Below are positions 31,659 through 31,770 of a DNA stretch of 31,770 bases, piece by piece; position 1 is the first letter of the stretch, and each line of letters starts with the position of its first letter. The stretch spans positions 1-31,770 of the forward strand of contig CAYGDB010000004.1 of the NCBI GenBank assembly GCA_964348535.1, in the 5' to 3' direction. Both the position numbers and the translations under genes were made by a program. This DNA is from JBGPJO01 sp964348535. GTDB taxonomy: Bacteria; Patescibacteriota; Minisyncoccia; Phycocordibacterales; JAKFXT01. The notes below the pieces were generated by a model. That model saw nothing but the letters and a program-made list of their open reading frames with translations. It did not search any database and had not been told where the DNA came from.

Positions 31659-31664
31659 ATTATA
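31659..31664 (-). promoter_or_regulatory. -10 element of pilB
   Basis: TATAAT on the minus strand, seven bases before the pilB ATG, which puts transcription start at the start codon (leaderless mRNA). No clear -35. Confidence 0.5.
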
Positions 31665-31669
31665 GCGCA

Positions 31670-31703
31670 GAATATGAATTATGAAGTATGAGTTATGAGT
31701 TAG
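31670..31703. repeat. GAATTATGAA-word array upstream of pilB
   Basis: GAATATGAATTATGAAGTAT and further ATGAGTTATGAGTTAG words, the same family as the arms of IVS-like element 2. No S23 gene is adjacent within the window. Confidence 0.6.
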
Positions 31704-31739
31704 GATTTAATTTCAGCATAAGTTCAACAAGTAACTGCA

Positions 31740-31760
31740 ACACTTGATAAAATCAAGTGT
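31740..31760. repeat. 9-bp perfect stem-loop near the window end
   Basis: ACACTTGAT and ATCAAGTGT pair around AAA. No T-run follows on either strand. It could be a terminator or operator of a gene outside the window; not resolvable here. Confidence 0.4.
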
Positions 31761-31770
31761 ATGAAATTCA

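Noticed and set aside
1..31770. tRNA, tmRNA, 16S and 23S genes
   Set aside because: No cloverleaf or conserved rRNA segments were recognised in the intergenic regions on reading by eye; a covariance scan would be needed to exclude them.

Overview
The window looks like chromosome of a Candidate Phyla Radiation (Patescibacteria) bacterium, most likely a parcubacterium-type lineage. Evidence is the AT-rich composition, tightly packed operons with few Shine-Dalgarno sequences, a shortened YebC, a Jag protein without its N-terminal domain, two '23S intervening-sequence' four-helix-bundle genes, and a large type IV secretion-like operon (PrgI family, VirB4, VirB6, VirB2-like pilin with a peptidoglycan hydrolase domain). 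The lineage call is inference from gene content; no 16S, 23S or tRNA gene was recognised.

Layout. 1-668: 3' end of comM/yifB. 968-1957 (-): LysM/M23 murein hydrolase. 2279-5006 (+): uvrD/pcrA-type helicase and rsmA/ksgA. 5120-18417 (+): a long operon for an envelope-spanning type IV secretion-like machine, made of a calcium-binding-repeat membrane protein, a secreted VirB5-position protein, VirB6, a helical accessory protein, PrgI, a TraC-like protein, VirB4, small membrane and secreted proteins, a pilin-hydrolase fusion and a beta-propeller-like protein. Two S23-type genes interrupt it, each inside its own inverted repeat. VirB4 carries a 100-N gap that is almost certainly false: a 55-bp duplicate flanks it, and collapsing the duplicate restores one open frame.

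18489-20272 (-): jag, yidC, rnpA, rpmH, opposite dnaA, dnaN and a small DciA-like gene (+, 20424-23320). This is the classic chromosomal origin neighbourhood, so oriC is probably at about 20.3-22.0 kb. 23345-25864 (-): class A penicillin-binding protein. 25930-27162 (+): tyrS, sharing a bidirectional terminator with a 51-residue very acidic protein on the other strand. 27469-29585 (-): ruvC, yebC, ruvB. 29586-29980: a gene-free stretch with a 44-bp direct repeat and a strongly structured 143-nt segment whose core resembles 5S rRNA. 29981-31651 (-): pilB/gspE-type ATPase.

The main items for a second look are: (1) S23 genes bracketed by inverted repeats inside a protein operon, with the repeat arms supplying start and/or stop codons, which parallels the intervening sequences of 23S rRNA genes; (2) dispersed short-word arrays (AGACAATAGAC-type and GAATTATGAA-type) that match those inverted repeats and have also entered protein-coding linkers; (3) the 5S-like structured RNA next to ruvB; (4) a VirB2-like pilin fused to an M15-like peptidase domain; and (5) a minimal DciA-like protein directly after dnaN.
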